Made by a program: the position numbers and the translations under genes. Positions 8,082 through 16,638 of a DNA stretch of 64,000 nucleotides are shown here, piece after piece. The stretch covers positions 3,224,001 to 3,288,000 of the forward strand of contig NZ_CP043575.1 of the NCBI RefSeq assembly GCF_014076495.1, in the 5' to 3' direction. Source of the DNA: Comamonas koreensis. GTDB lineage: Bacteria > Pseudomonadota > Gammaproteobacteria > Burkholderiales > Burkholderiaceae_C. Numbering within the stretch: position 1 is the first letter of the stretch; the number at the start of each line of letters is the position of its first letter. The notes below the pieces were generated by a model that was not told where the DNA came from, made no database searches, and worked only from the letters and a program-made list of their open reading frames with translations.

Positions 8082-9350
8082 ATGACCGCCAACGCTTCTT
8101 CCGCCTCCAACGTCGCCCTCCATCCCGTCGCTCAAGAGGAGCGTGTTTTCAATGGCTGGCATCTGGCCTCGCTGTGGTTCAGCTTAGGGGTGGGCCTGCT
8201 GGTGATGCAGGTGGGGGCCTATCTGATGCCTGCGCTGTCCACGCCCGAGGCTCTGATGGCGATTGTCGGCGGCTCGGTGGTGGGGGCGGGACTACTCGCC
8301 TGGGTGGGCAAGATCGGCTGCGACACCGGTCTGTCCAGCGCCGGACTGATCCACCATGTCTATGGCCGCCACTTTGCCAAGCTGCCGGTGCTGCTCAATA
8401 TCGTCCAGCTGCTGGGCTGGGGTGCGTTCGAGCTGGTGGTGATGCGCGAATCGACGGTGGCCATTGGCCGCCAGGCAGGCGGCATGCAGGCCGCGTACTG
8501 GCCCTGGCTGGCCACCTTGCTCTGGGGCGGCCTGCTGGTGGCATTGATGACGGGCTCCATGGTGCGGCTGGTGCGCCAGCTGATCTCGCGCATCGCGCTG
8601 CCGCTGGTGGTGCTGTCGCTGCTGTGGCTGAGCTGGCAGTTTGTCGGCATGGCGCTGCAGCAAGGCCTGCCCGCGCTATGGAGCAGGCCAGGGGCTGGCG
8701 GCATGGGCGTGATGCCCGCGCTCGACCTGGTGGTGGCCATGCCCATTTCCTGGCTGCCGCTGGTGGCCGACTATGCCCGCTACGGGCGCCATGGCCGCAG
8801 CGCGATGGCCGGCACCTGGATCGGTTTTGGCATTGCCAATATCTGGTGCTATGCGCTGGGCGTGCTGGTGGCTTTGGTGCTGCCCAGCACCGACCTGGTG
8901 GCCGCCTTGCTGCTGGCCCAGGGCGGTCTGGTTGCGCTGTCGCTGGTGCTGCTCGACGAAGTGGACAACGCCTATGGCGATGCCTACTCGGGCGCGGTAT
9001 CGGCCCACAGCCTGCTGCCCGCCTGGCGTGTGCGTACCTGGGGCATTGTGATGGCGGTGGCCAGCACCGGCCTCGCCATGGTGCTGCCGATGCACAGCCT
9101 CGAGCCGTTCTTGCTGATCCTGAGTTCTGTCTTTGTACCGCTGTTTGGCGTAATTTTGGGCCGGCTGTCATGGGGCGGCTACCAGCTCTCTTACCCGCAG
9201 GCCGGCGTGCAGCTGCTGCCGCTGGCGCTGTGGCTGGGCGGCATCGCGCTCTACCACAGCCTGGCCGCCTGGGCGCCGCAAGCGGGATCGGCCTTGCCGA
9301 CCCTGGCGCTGACCTTTGTGCTGGCCTTTGCCACCCGCCCCAAGGCATGA
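8082..9350 (+). CDS. NCS1-type purine/cytosine or hydroxymethylpyrimidine permease
   Basis: 422-residue integral membrane protein with about 12 hydrophobic helices. The region FNGWHLASLWFSLGVGLLVMQVG and the GLSSAGLIHHVYG segment resemble CodB/CytX members of the nucleobase:cation symporter-1 family. Substrates could be cytosine, another nucleobase or hydroxymethylpyrimidine; no adjacent deaminase or thiamine gene settles this, and no TPP riboswitch is visible upstream. Divergent from the pseudouridine synthase and convergent with waaA (19-base gap). Length and topology look complete. Confidence 0.75.
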   Translation: MTANASSASNVALHPVAQEERVFNGWHLASLWFSLGVGLLVMQVGAYLMPALSTPEALMAIVGGSVVGAGLLAWVGKIGCDTGLSSAGLIHHVYGRHFAKLPVLLNIVQLLGWGAFELVVMRESTVAIGRQAGGMQAAYWPWLATLLWGGLLVALMTGSMVRLVRQLISRIALPLVVLSLLWLSWQFVGMALQQGLPALWSRPGAGGMGVMPALDLVVAMPISWLPLVADYARYGRHGRSAMAGTWIGFGIANIWCYALGVLVALVLPSTDLVAALLLAQGGLVALSLVLLDEVDNAYGDAYSGAVSAHSLLPAWRVRTWGIVMAVASTGLAMVLPMHSLEPFLLILSSVFVPLFGVILGRLSWGGYQLSYPQAGVQLLPLALWLGGIALYHSLAAWAPQAGSALPTLALTFVLAFATRPKA

Positions 9351-9369
9351 ACGCCAGCCCGAAAACGGT

Positions 9370-10719
9370 TTAGACGGAATCCTCGTCGAACAGCGAGGCC
9401 TCAAAGCTGGAATTGACAAAGCCCTCGGTCGACTCCAGCACGGCGGCCACCAGCTGCGCCGTGGTCTTGGCTGCGCCCCGGTGTGCCTGGGCAAACTGCA
9501 GTGCCGCGCGGCGCATGCGGCTGTGGCGGCTCGTATCGCTGGCAATGGCCACAGCCTGCTGCAGGCCCTCGTCCATGCCTGCCACGCGCAGGGCGGCATC
9601 GGCTTGCACGCTGCTGTCTGCCGCCTGCGCAAAGTTAAAGGTATGCGGCCCCATGACGACCGGGCAGCCGCAAGCGGCCGCCTCGATCAGGTTCTGCCCG
9701 CCCAGCGGTGCAAAGCTGCCGCCCAGCAAGGCCACATCGGCCAGACCGTAGTACAGCTGCATCTCGCCCATGCTGTCGCCCAGCCAGACATCGGCGGGCT
9801 GCGGCCCGCTCTGCCACTGGCTGCGGCGCGATACCTGCAAACCGGCACCCTGCAGCAGTTGCACAATCTCGTCAAAACGCTGCGGGTGGCGCGGCACCAG
9901 CAGCCATTGCACGCTTGCGGCGGCTTGCGGGTCGCTGCTGCGCAGCTGCGCCAGCGCCTGCAGCCACAGGGCCTCCTCGCCCTCGCGGCTGCTGGCCAGC
10001 ATCACCACCGGTTTGCCCGCCGCCTGGTGCCAGGCCTGGCCCTGGGCCAGTTGCGCGGCATCGGGCTCGACATCGAATTTCAGATTGCCCAGCACCGCAG
10101 TCACCTCGGCGCCTGCGGCGCGCAGGCGGCTGGCATCAGCCTCGGTCTGGGCGATCACCGAGCGCAGGCTGCGGTAGGCCGGGCGCGCGAGCCAAGCCAG
10201 GCGCTGGGCGCCGCGCAGCGATTTCTCATTGAGCCGGGCATTGGCCAGCACTAGCGGCACGCGCTCGCGCTGGCAGCCAGAGGCCAGCCCCGGCCACATC
10301 TCCGTCTCCATCAGGATGCCGATGGTGGGGCGGAAATGGCGCAAAAAGGCGCTGACACTGGCGCGGTCATCCCAGGGCTGCCAGACCTGGATATCGCCGG
10401 GCAGCAGCAGCTTTTGCCCTTCTTCACGGCCGGTGGCCGTGCCATTGGTCAGCAGCAGGCGCAAGGCCGGTATCTGCAGCCGCAGCTCGCGCAGCAAGAT
10501 GGCAGCAGCCCTTGTCTCGCCCAGCGATACCGCATGGATCCAGACCAGCGGCATCTCGGGCACGGCCTGGTAGCGCGGCAGGTCGCCATATTTGCCAAAG
10601 CGCTGCTCCACCCCCTGGGCGTAGCCAGGCTCCTGCACCGCGCGGTGCGCCAGCTTGCGCCGCACCAGCGGGCGGGCAAGCCGTGCGCCCCAGCCGTAGA
10701 GCGTCAGGCTCAGACCCAT
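9370..10719 (-). CDS. waaA: 3-deoxy-D-manno-octulosonic acid transferase
   Basis: 449-residue glycosyltransferase that adds Kdo from CMP-Kdo to lipid IVA in LPS core biosynthesis, at the cytoplasmic face of the inner membrane. The N-terminal domain has a membrane-proximal segment (MGLSLTLYGWGARLARPL) and WIHAVSLGETRAA, a hallmark of KdtA. The C-terminal half carries LLGGSFAPLGGQNLIEAAACGCPVV, the GT-B nucleotide-sugar loop with the conserved glutamate. It follows the phosphomannomutase by 15 bases on the same strand, so the pair probably forms a surface-polysaccharide operon. Confidence 0.93.
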   Translation of the reverse strand: MGLSLTLYGWGARLARPLVRRKLAHRAVQEPGYAQGVEQRFGKYGDLPRYQAVPEMPLVWIHAVSLGETRAAAILLRELRLQIPALRLLLTNGTATGREEGQKLLLPGDIQVWQPWDDRASVSAFLRHFRPTIGILMETEMWPGLASGCQRERVPLVLANARLNEKSLRGAQRLAWLARPAYRSLRSVIAQTEADASRLRAAGAEVTAVLGNLKFDVEPDAAQLAQGQAWHQAAGKPVVMLASSREGEEALWLQALAQLRSSDPQAAASVQWLLVPRHPQRFDEIVQLLQGAGLQVSRRSQWQSGPQPADVWLGDSMGEMQLYYGLADVALLGGSFAPLGGQNLIEAAACGCPVVMGPHTFNFAQAADSSVQADAALRVAGMDEGLQQAVAIASDTSRHSRMRRAALQFAQAHRGAAKTTAQLVAAVLESTEGFVNSSFEASLFDEDSV

Positions 10720-10734
10720 GGACTGCGTCGTCCT

Positions 10735-12132
10735 TCAGTGCGACGCACTGCCGATGACGGCATCGGGCTTGACCTTGAGCAGCAGCGCCTTCATCTCGTT
10801 CTGGATGCGGTGCAGGGCTGCCTGGGTATGGCCTTCAAAGCGCAGCACCAGCACGGGCGTAGTGTTGCTCGCTCGGATCAGGCCAAAACCATCGGGCCAG
10901 TCCACGCGCAGGCCATCAATGGTGTTGATCTGGGCCGGCGCGCTGAACACATCGGCCGCCATCTCCTGGAGCTGGGCGCTCAGCTTGTGCGGCTCGCCCT
11001 CCTGGCATTCCACATTGAGCTCGGGCGTGCTGTAGCTGCTGGGCAGCGCATGCAGCAGCGCGCAAGGGTTTTGGGCCTTGCTCAGGATCTCCAGCAGGCG
11101 GCAGCCGGCGTAGGTGCCGTCGTCAAAGCCGTACCAGCGCTCCTTGAAGAAGATATGGCCGCTCATCTCGCCGCCCAAAGGCGCATTGGTCTCGCGCATG
11201 CGGGCCTTGATGAGCGAATGCCCGGTCTTGTACATCACCGGTTTGCCGCCGGCCGCCTCAATGGCCGGCGCCAGGCGCTGCGAGCACTTGACGTCGTAGA
11301 CGATCTCGCCACCAGGCACGCGCGAGAGCACATCCTGGGCGAACAGCATCATCTGGCGGTCGGGGAAAATATTCTGCCCATCCTTGGTCACGATACCCAG
11401 GCGGTCGCCATCGCCATCAAAGGCCAGGCCCAGTTCCGCATCACCGGTCTGCAGTGCCTCGATCAGGTCGCGCAGGTTCTCGGGCTTGCTGGGGTCGGGA
11501 TGGTGGTTGGGGAAGTTGCCATCGACCTCGGAGAAGAGCTCAGTCACCTCGCAGCCCAGCGCGCGGAAGATGCCAGGTGCGGTGGCGCCAGCAATGCCGT
11601 TGCCGCTGTCCACGACGATCTTCATGGGCCGCGCCAGCTTGATGTCCGAGACGATGCGCTCGACATAGGCGGCCGTCACATCGGCCTGGCGCAGCTTGCC
11701 GCCGCCCTGGAAGCGCCAGCATTCCTTCTCCATGATCTGGCGCAGCTTCTGGATCTCTTCGCCATAGATCGCGCGGCCGGCCAGCACCATCTTGAAGCCG
11801 TTGTAGTCCTTGGGGTTGTGGCTGCCGGTCACCTGGATGCCGCTGTGGCACAAGGTGCTGGCGGCAAAATACAGCATGGGTGTGGTCACGCGGCCCACAT
11901 CGATGACCTCGATACCGGCTTCCACCAGGCCTTGCATCAGCGCGCGGCTGAGCGCATCGCCTGACAGCCGGCCATCACGCCCCACGGCGACCACCAGCTC
12001 GCCAGCGGCAATCGCCTGCTGGCCAAAGGCCCGGCCCAGCTTCAGTGCCACGCTCTCGTTGAGCGTGCTCGGCACAACGCCGCGGATGTCATAGGCTTTG
12101 AAGATTGCAGAAGAAATCGGCACAGAACTCAC
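10735..12132 (-). CDS. Phosphomannomutase / phosphoglucomutase
   Basis: 465-residue alpha-D-phosphohexomutase of the AlgC/ManB type. The phosphoserine loop TGSHNP is at about residue 104, the metal loop DGDGDR near 240, and the sugar-binding GGEMSGHIFF loop near 315; the C-terminal phosphate loop RASNTTPVLVLR completes the four domains. It interconverts mannose- or glucose-1- and 6-phosphates and feeds LPS and exopolysaccharide precursors, which fits its place upstream of waaA. algC or manB would be reasonable names; the choice cannot be made from sequence alone. Confidence 0.9.
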   Translation of the reverse strand: MSSVPISSAIFKAYDIRGVVPSTLNESVALKLGRAFGQQAIAAGELVVAVGRDGRLSGDALSRALMQGLVEAGIEVIDVGRVTTPMLYFAASTLCHSGIQVTGSHNPKDYNGFKMVLAGRAIYGEEIQKLRQIMEKECWRFQGGGKLRQADVTAAYVERIVSDIKLARPMKIVVDSGNGIAGATAPGIFRALGCEVTELFSEVDGNFPNHHPDPSKPENLRDLIEALQTGDAELGLAFDGDGDRLGIVTKDGQNIFPDRQMMLFAQDVLSRVPGGEIVYDVKCSQRLAPAIEAAGGKPVMYKTGHSLIKARMRETNAPLGGEMSGHIFFKERWYGFDDGTYAGCRLLEILSKAQNPCALLHALPSSYSTPELNVECQEGEPHKLSAQLQEMAADVFSAPAQINTIDGLRVDWPDGFGLIRASNTTPVLVLRFEGHTQAALHRIQNEMKALLLKVKPDAVIGSASH

Positions 12133-12421
12133 CTTGTTGTTGGCGCAAAACAGGCATGAAAAACGGCCTCTGTCAGAAGCCGCGCCTTTGCTGCGAGACA
12201 GCTATTGTAGGCACGCTCGAGGCGATGGCCGGCCAGTTGTCCATATGGTGACCAGGGCGCCGCAGCGCCAAACGCACAATGGGACCCAGCCAGACGCGGG
12301 TTTGCCGCGCCGCCGCTGCGCTTTTACTGCTCCTTGCACGGCGCGCATCAATGCACCGCAAGAATGTCACCAATGGCAAGCACGGTGCCCGCTAGCATGC
12401 TGTCTGCCCTTGCGAGATCCT

Positions 12422-13372
12422 ATGCGCCCCACCCCATCCTCTGCTGCTGCGTCTGTCCCTAGCCCCGCCCTTGCCGCGGCTGCCCCGAGCGCCAGCCGCT
12501 GGCTGCCCCCCTTTGTGCTGCTGGCGGTGCTCTGGGGCGCGTCCTTTCTGTTCATGCGCCTGGGCGCTTCGCAGTTTGGTGCCGTGCCTACGGCCGGCTT
12601 GCGTGTCATCCTGGCTGCGCTGTTTTTGCTGCCGCTGATGCTGCTGCGCGGCGAATGGCCCGCGCTGCGCCAGCACTGGAAGCCGGTGCTGTTCTCGGGC
12701 ATCATCAATTCGGCCATTCCTTTTTCGCTGTTCGCCTATGCGGTGGTTTATATGCCCACCGGCATGGCCTCGGTGCTCAATGCCTGCGCCCCGCTGTTTG
12801 GCGCCTTGGTGGCCTGGCTCTGGCTGGGCGACCGCATCACCGGCCTGCGCGTCACCGGCCTGTTGATCGGCTTTACCGGCGTGGCCCTGCTCGCGCTGCA
12901 TGACAAGCCCGCCACCGCTGGCGCGGCCAGCTGGAGCGCCTATGCCGCGATCGCCGCCTGTCTGTGTGCGTCACTGAGCTACGGCGTGGCAGCCAGTTTT
13001 GCCAAGCGTTACCTGGTGGGCGTGCCGCCCCTGGCCACTGCCACCGGCAGCATGGTCGGCGCCAGCCTGTGCTTGCTGATCCCGACGATTGCGATGTGGC
13101 CCAGCCAGACGCCGTCCTGGGGCTCGTGGTTGGCCGTCGCGGCCCTGGCGCTGCTGTGCACCAGCGTGGCCTATATCCTGTATTTCCACATCATCCAGAC
13201 GGCCGGGCCGAGCCGCGCGATTGCGGTCACCTTTTTGGCGCCAGTGTTTGCGCTGGTCTATGGCAACTGGTTTTTGGCAGAACCCATCACCGCCTGGATG
13301 CTGGGGTGCGGTGCCGTCGTGATTGGCGGCACCATGCTGTCGACGGGGCTGATTGGCCGCAAGCGGGCCTGA
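12422..13372 (+). CDS. EamA/DMT-family transporter
   Basis: 316 residues with ten predicted hydrophobic helices in two EamA repeats. The first repeat starts at LLAVLWGASFLFMRLGA and the second around YAAIAACLCASLSYGVAASFA. Members of this superfamily export metabolites or amino acids; the substrate is unknown. The start at MRPTPSSAAAS is chosen because the earlier in-frame stretch is arginine- and cysteine-rich, without membrane character or conservation signals, and would overlap the divergent phosphomannomutase gene. It ends 7 bases before the convergent Fur-like gene. Confidence 0.82.
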   Translation: MRPTPSSAAASVPSPALAAAAPSASRWLPPFVLLAVLWGASFLFMRLGASQFGAVPTAGLRVILAALFLLPLMLLRGEWPALRQHWKPVLFSGIINSAIPFSLFAYAVVYMPTGMASVLNACAPLFGALVAWLWLGDRITGLRVTGLLIGFTGVALLALHDKPATAGAASWSAYAAIAACLCASLSYGVAASFAKRYLVGVPPLATATGSMVGASLCLLIPTIAMWPSQTPSWGSWLAVAALALLCTSVAYILYFHIIQTAGPSRAIAVTFLAPVFALVYGNWFLAEPITAWMLGCGAVVIGGTMLSTGLIGRKRA

Positions 13373-13379
13373 GTGGAGA

Positions 13380-13877
13380 TCAGGATTTTTTGGGGTCGTG
13401 CTTGCAGTCGGCGCATAGTCCCTGCAGACGCAGCTCGGTCTGTTCCGGCGCCAGGCCCTGCTCCTGCAGCACCTGCAGGTACTGCGCCATCGCCTGGTTG
13501 ACCTGGGCCGTGGCGGCGTCACCGGCACGCTCCTCCAGGCTTTGCACCGAATGGCAGTCGGTGCATTCATAGCGCACCTGCAGCGGCTCCTGTGCTTCAG
13601 CCCGCAGCGCATAGCGCGTCAGGCGCTCGGCATCCACACTTTTGACCAGCTTGCCGGCAGCGGCCAGGCGGTCGAGCAGGCGGTAGCTGGTGACCCGGTT
13701 GACATCGACGCCCATCTTCTGCAGACGGGCCTGCACCTCGGCCACGGACCACTGCATGCCCGGCTGGCTGCCGACCAGAGCCAGCAAGGCCTTGGTGGCG
13801 CGCGTGGCACGCATGCCGGGCGGCAGGGACTGCACGCTTAAAGCGGCAGTGGCGGGGGATGGAGTGCGGGCGGACAT
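13380..13877 (-). CDS. Fur-family transcriptional regulator, Zur-like
   Basis: 165 residues from MSARTPS. The N-terminal winged helix (about 20-90) is followed by a C-terminal domain with two CxxC pairs (YECTDCHS and GLCADCKHD), the structural zinc site typical of Fur proteins and especially of Zur. The short His-poor sensor part makes the metal uncertain. A start at 13907 exists but lies inside a palindromic operator-like sequence, so the downstream ATG is preferred. No zinc-uptake genes are adjacent, so a zinc regulon is an inference from the family. Confidence 0.75.
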   Translation of the reverse strand: MSARTPSPATAALSVQSLPPGMRATRATKALLALVGSQPGMQWSVAEVQARLQKMGVDVNRVTSYRLLDRLAAAGKLVKSVDAERLTRYALRAEAQEPLQVRYECTDCHSVQSLEERAGDAATAQVNQAMAQYLQVLQEQGLAPEQTELRLQGLCADCKHDPKKS

Positions 13878-13899
13878 CGGTGGCTGGGAGCAATGGCTT

Positions 13900-13920
13900 T
13901 GATGCAATTGTGTTGCATTA
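13900..13920. promoter_or_regulatory. Operator-like inverted repeat upstream of Fur/Zur gene
   Basis: TGATGCAA (13900-13907), a 5-base spacer, then TTGCATTA (13913-13920) form an inverted repeat with one mismatch. It sits 23 bases upstream of the regulator start and resembles the 7-1-7 style boxes of Fur-family proteins in size and AT content. Autoregulation is an inference. Confidence 0.5.
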
Positions 13921-13953
13921 TGCCCATCGTGCGGGCCCGGCAGGCAAGCGGCC

Positions 13954-14508
13954 CTACTTCAACCAGTCTGCAAAGCGGGTTTCCAGCTTGTCGACCTTGG
14001 GCGCCACCACGTAGGTGCAATAGGGTTGGCGCGGGTTGTTGTCGAAATAGTCCTGGTGGTAGGCCTCGGCGTTCCAGAAATGCTGCAGCGGCTCCACCTC
14101 GGTGACCACCGGCGCGCCCATCTGACCCGAGGCATTGAGCTTGTCGATAAATGCCTGGGCCTGGGCCAGCTGTTCGGGCGTGGTGGTGTAGATGCCGCTG
14201 CGGTACTGCGGGCCCACATCGTTGCCCTGGCGGTTCAAGGTGGTGGGGTCATGCGTCGCAAAGAAGATGTGCAGCACCTTATCGAGCGGCAGCACCTGCG
14301 GCTCGAAAGTCAGCTCCACGCATTCGGCATGGCCCGTCGTGCCCGTGCAGACCTGCTCGTACGTAGGATTGGCGATCTGGCCATTGGCATAGCCGCTGAC
14401 GACCTTGACGACGCCACGCACCCGCCCGAACACGGCCTCGGTGCACCAAAAGCAACCACCGGCGAGATAGATTTTTTCCACGGGGGACTGGGTTTCACTG
14501 GACATCAT
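13954..14508 (-). CDS. msrA: Peptide-methionine (S)-S-oxide reductase
   Basis: 184-residue MsrA that repairs methionine-S-sulfoxide in proteins. The catalytic motif GCFWCTEAVF is at about residues 18-27 (nucleophile Cys19), followed by GYANGQIANPTYEQVCTG and TGHAECVEL, all diagnostic. No MsrB domain is fused. It stands 76 bases upstream of the Fur-like gene on the same strand and is divergent from the TetR/RND operon. ATG at 14505 is an equivalent start. Confidence 0.94.
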   Translation of the reverse strand: MMSSETQSPVEKIYLAGGCFWCTEAVFGRVRGVVKVVSGYANGQIANPTYEQVCTGTTGHAECVELTFEPQVLPLDKVLHIFFATHDPTTLNRQGNDVGPQYRSGIYTTTPEQLAQAQAFIDKLNASGQMGAPVVTEVEPLQHFWNAEAYHQDYFDNNPRQPYCTYVVAPKVDKLETRFADWLK

Positions 14509-14638
14509 GACTCCGGCAACAAAAAGGGCAAAAATGGACTCCGGCTCGCTGAGAAAAGGCGGGGGCCGGAACCATTTTTAACAGAGAAAAAGACAGCCTG
14601 ATGCGAATGGGTGCTCTATTTCTTTCAGGTCGTTTTGC

Positions 14639-14687
14639 TTGACTTGTCGCGGGCAGCCGCCTACATTACTAACCCATTGGTCATTAA
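14639..14687 (+). promoter_or_regulatory. Strong sigma70-type promoter with palindromic operator for the tetR-RND operon
   Basis: TTGACT (14639-14644), a 17-base spacer and TACATT (14662-14667) form a near-consensus promoter. An imperfect inverted repeat TTACTAACC / GGTCATTAA (14666-14687, 7 of 9 positions paired) overlaps the -10 and expected transcription start, the usual place for a TetR operator. This position excludes the upstream TTG as the tetR start. Confidence 0.6.
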
Positions 14688-14710
14688 CTGTTTTGATTGC
14701 GCTGCCCACC

Positions 14711-15385
14711 GTGTCCTCCCCGCCTCCCCCACCTGCTTTGGCCACGCCTGCGCCCCGCCGCAGCCGCCGCAAAGAGGCCCGGCCCGGCGAGCTGCTGGAT
14801 GCGGCGCTGGACCTGTTTGTCAGCAAAGGCTATTCGGCCACCAAGGTCGAAGAAGTGGCCCGGCAGGCCGGGGTCTCCAAGGGCACGCTGTTTTTGTATT
14901 TTCCGAGCAAACAAGAGCTGTTCCAGGCCGTGGTGCGCCATGTGCTCAGCAGCCGCTTTGCCGAGTGGGATCTGGAGCTCGACAGCTACCAGCATGACAC
15001 GGCCACCTTGGTCCACTACTGCTACGAGGTCTGGTGGCAGCGCATTGGCTCGACCAAGGCCTGCGGCCTGCCGCACCTGGTGATGGCCGAGGCGCATAAC
15101 TTTCCCGAGATTGCGGCCTTCTACCGCCAGGAAGTGGTGCTGCCTGGCAACCGCCTGATCGAGCGCGTGCTGCGCCGGGGCATGGAGCGCGGTGAGCTCG
15201 CCCCGCTGGACCTTGACTATGGCGTGACCCTGGTGCTGGCCCCGCTGATCTTTTGCGCCAGCGTCAAAAGCACCGGCGGCTTTTGCCTGCCCAACCCGGA
15301 TTTTGATGTGCCACGCTTTTTGCAGATGCAAGCCGATGCGCTGATGCATGGGCTGGGCCGCCCACCTCAGGGTGCTGTCCCATGA
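14711..15385 (+). CDS. TetR-family transcriptional regulator of an efflux operon
   Basis: 224 residues. The N-terminal HTH runs from about residue 25 to 70 (LLDAALDLFVSKGYSATKVE, then VSKGTLFLYFPSKQELF), the classic TetR DNA-binding helices. The C-terminal ligand domain is divergent, as usual. A GTG start at 14711 is used because the earlier TTG lies in the -35 box of a strong promoter. It overlaps the RND adaptor gene by ATGA, so it is first in the operon and probably represses it in the absence of an inducing compound. Confidence 0.85.
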   Translation: MSSPPPPPALATPAPRRSRRKEARPGELLDAALDLFVSKGYSATKVEEVARQAGVSKGTLFLYFPSKQELFQAVVRHVLSSRFAEWDLELDSYQHDTATLVHYCYEVWWQRIGSTKACGLPHLVMAEAHNFPEIAAFYRQEVVLPGNRLIERVLRRGMERGELAPLDLDYGVTLVLAPLIFCASVKSTGGFCLPNPDFDVPRFLQMQADALMHGLGRPPQGAVP

Positions 15386-16635
15386 AGCGCGCACTGCCCT
15401 GGCTGGCCGCTGCCGTGGTCGTCGCCCTGCTCGCCAGCGGGCTGTGGCGTGGTTTGAAAACCCAACAGCAGCGCCAGCAAGCCCTCGCCCAGGCCGAGCA
15501 GGCCAAGGCGCAGGCGGTCTACCAGCTGGCCGCCAGCGACGCGATCACCGTGGCGCCGCAGACCCTGGTGCTGAGCCTGCCCATCAGCGGCACGGTGCAG
15601 GCGGTGCATACCGCCATCATCAAGGCCCGCATTGCCGGCGAGCTCCAGCAGCTGCAACTGCGCGAGGGGGACCCGGTGCAAGCGGGCCAGGTCGTCGCCC
15701 GGGTGGACAGCACCGAGAGCCAGGCCCGCCTGGCCCAGGCCCAGCAGCAGGCCGACGCCGCCCGCGCGCAGCAAGATATCCAGCAGCGCCAGTACGACAA
15801 CAACCGCGCGTTGGCCAACCAGGGCTTTATCTCGGCGACGGCCCTTGAATCTTCGCAGTCGCAGTTACAGGCTGCGCAGGCCAACTACCAGGCGGCCCGC
15901 TCGGCCGCGGATGTGCTGCGCAAAAACCTCAGTGATACCGTGTTGCGCAGCCCCATCCAGGGCCAGGTGGCCCGCAAATGGGTTAGCAACGGTGAAAAGG
16001 TCGGGCCGGACGCCAATGTGCTGGAGATTGTCGACCTGCGTGAGCTGGAGCTGCAGGCCCAGATGCCGGCGGCCGATTCGCTGCAGCTGCGCCTGGGCCA
16101 GACAGCGCAGTTGCAGGTCGATGGCAGCGGCCAGACCGTCAGCGCGCAGGTGGCGCGCATCAACCCCCAAGCCGATGCCAGCAGCCGCAGCGTGACGGTG
16201 TATTTGCGCATTGCGCCGCCAGCGGCGCCCGCAGGCGCTGCCGCACCGGCGCTGCGCCAGGGGCTGTACCTGCAGGGGCAGTTGGCTACCGGCGAGCTGC
16301 AGACGCTTGCCGTGCCGCTGGCTGCCGTGCGCACCGACAAGCCCGAGCCCTATGTGCAGTTGCTGAGCCCAAACGGCGGATCGGGCGAACGCAGCGATAC
16401 GCTGCGGGTACAGCACCAGCCCGTGGTGCTGGGCGCGCGCAGCCAGCGCGATGGCAAGACCTGGGTCGCCGTCACCCAGGGCCTGCAGGCCGGCCAACGC
16501 ATTCTGGGTGGCCAGGTGGGCCAGCTGCGCGCAGCAACGCCGGTGCGGCTGGCCCCTGCGCCAGATGCCGCCCCAGAGCCTGCGCCTAAGCCTGCACCTG
16601 CAGCACCGCCCCCATCCGCATTGCCCGCGTCCTGA
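15382..16635 (+). CDS. RND efflux periplasmic adaptor (membrane fusion protein)
   Basis: 417 residues. One N-terminal membrane anchor (about 5-22) is followed by a lipoyl-like half motif (IKARIAGELQQLQLREGDPV), an alpha-helical hairpin rich in Gln/Ala (about 110-180), the second lipoyl half (VLRSPIQGQVARKWVSNGEKVG) and beta-barrel domains. It ends in a Pro/Ala tail. It links the inner-membrane pump to an outer-membrane channel, probably the TolC protein encoded further downstream. Translationally coupled to tetR and 3 bases from the pump gene. Confidence 0.92.
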   Translation: MKRALPWLAAAVVVALLASGLWRGLKTQQQRQQALAQAEQAKAQAVYQLAASDAITVAPQTLVLSLPISGTVQAVHTAIIKARIAGELQQLQLREGDPVQAGQVVARVDSTESQARLAQAQQQADAARAQQDIQQRQYDNNRALANQGFISATALESSQSQLQAAQANYQAARSAADVLRKNLSDTVLRSPIQGQVARKWVSNGEKVGPDANVLEIVDLRELELQAQMPAADSLQLRLGQTAQLQVDGSGQTVSAQVARINPQADASSRSVTVYLRIAPPAAPAGAAAPALRQGLYLQGQLATGELQTLAVPLAAVRTDKPEPYVQLLSPNGGSGERSDTLRVQHQPVVLGARSQRDGKTWVAVTQGLQAGQRILGGQVGQLRAATPVRLAPAPDAAPEPAPKPAPAAPPPSALPAS

Positions 16636-16638
16636 TCC

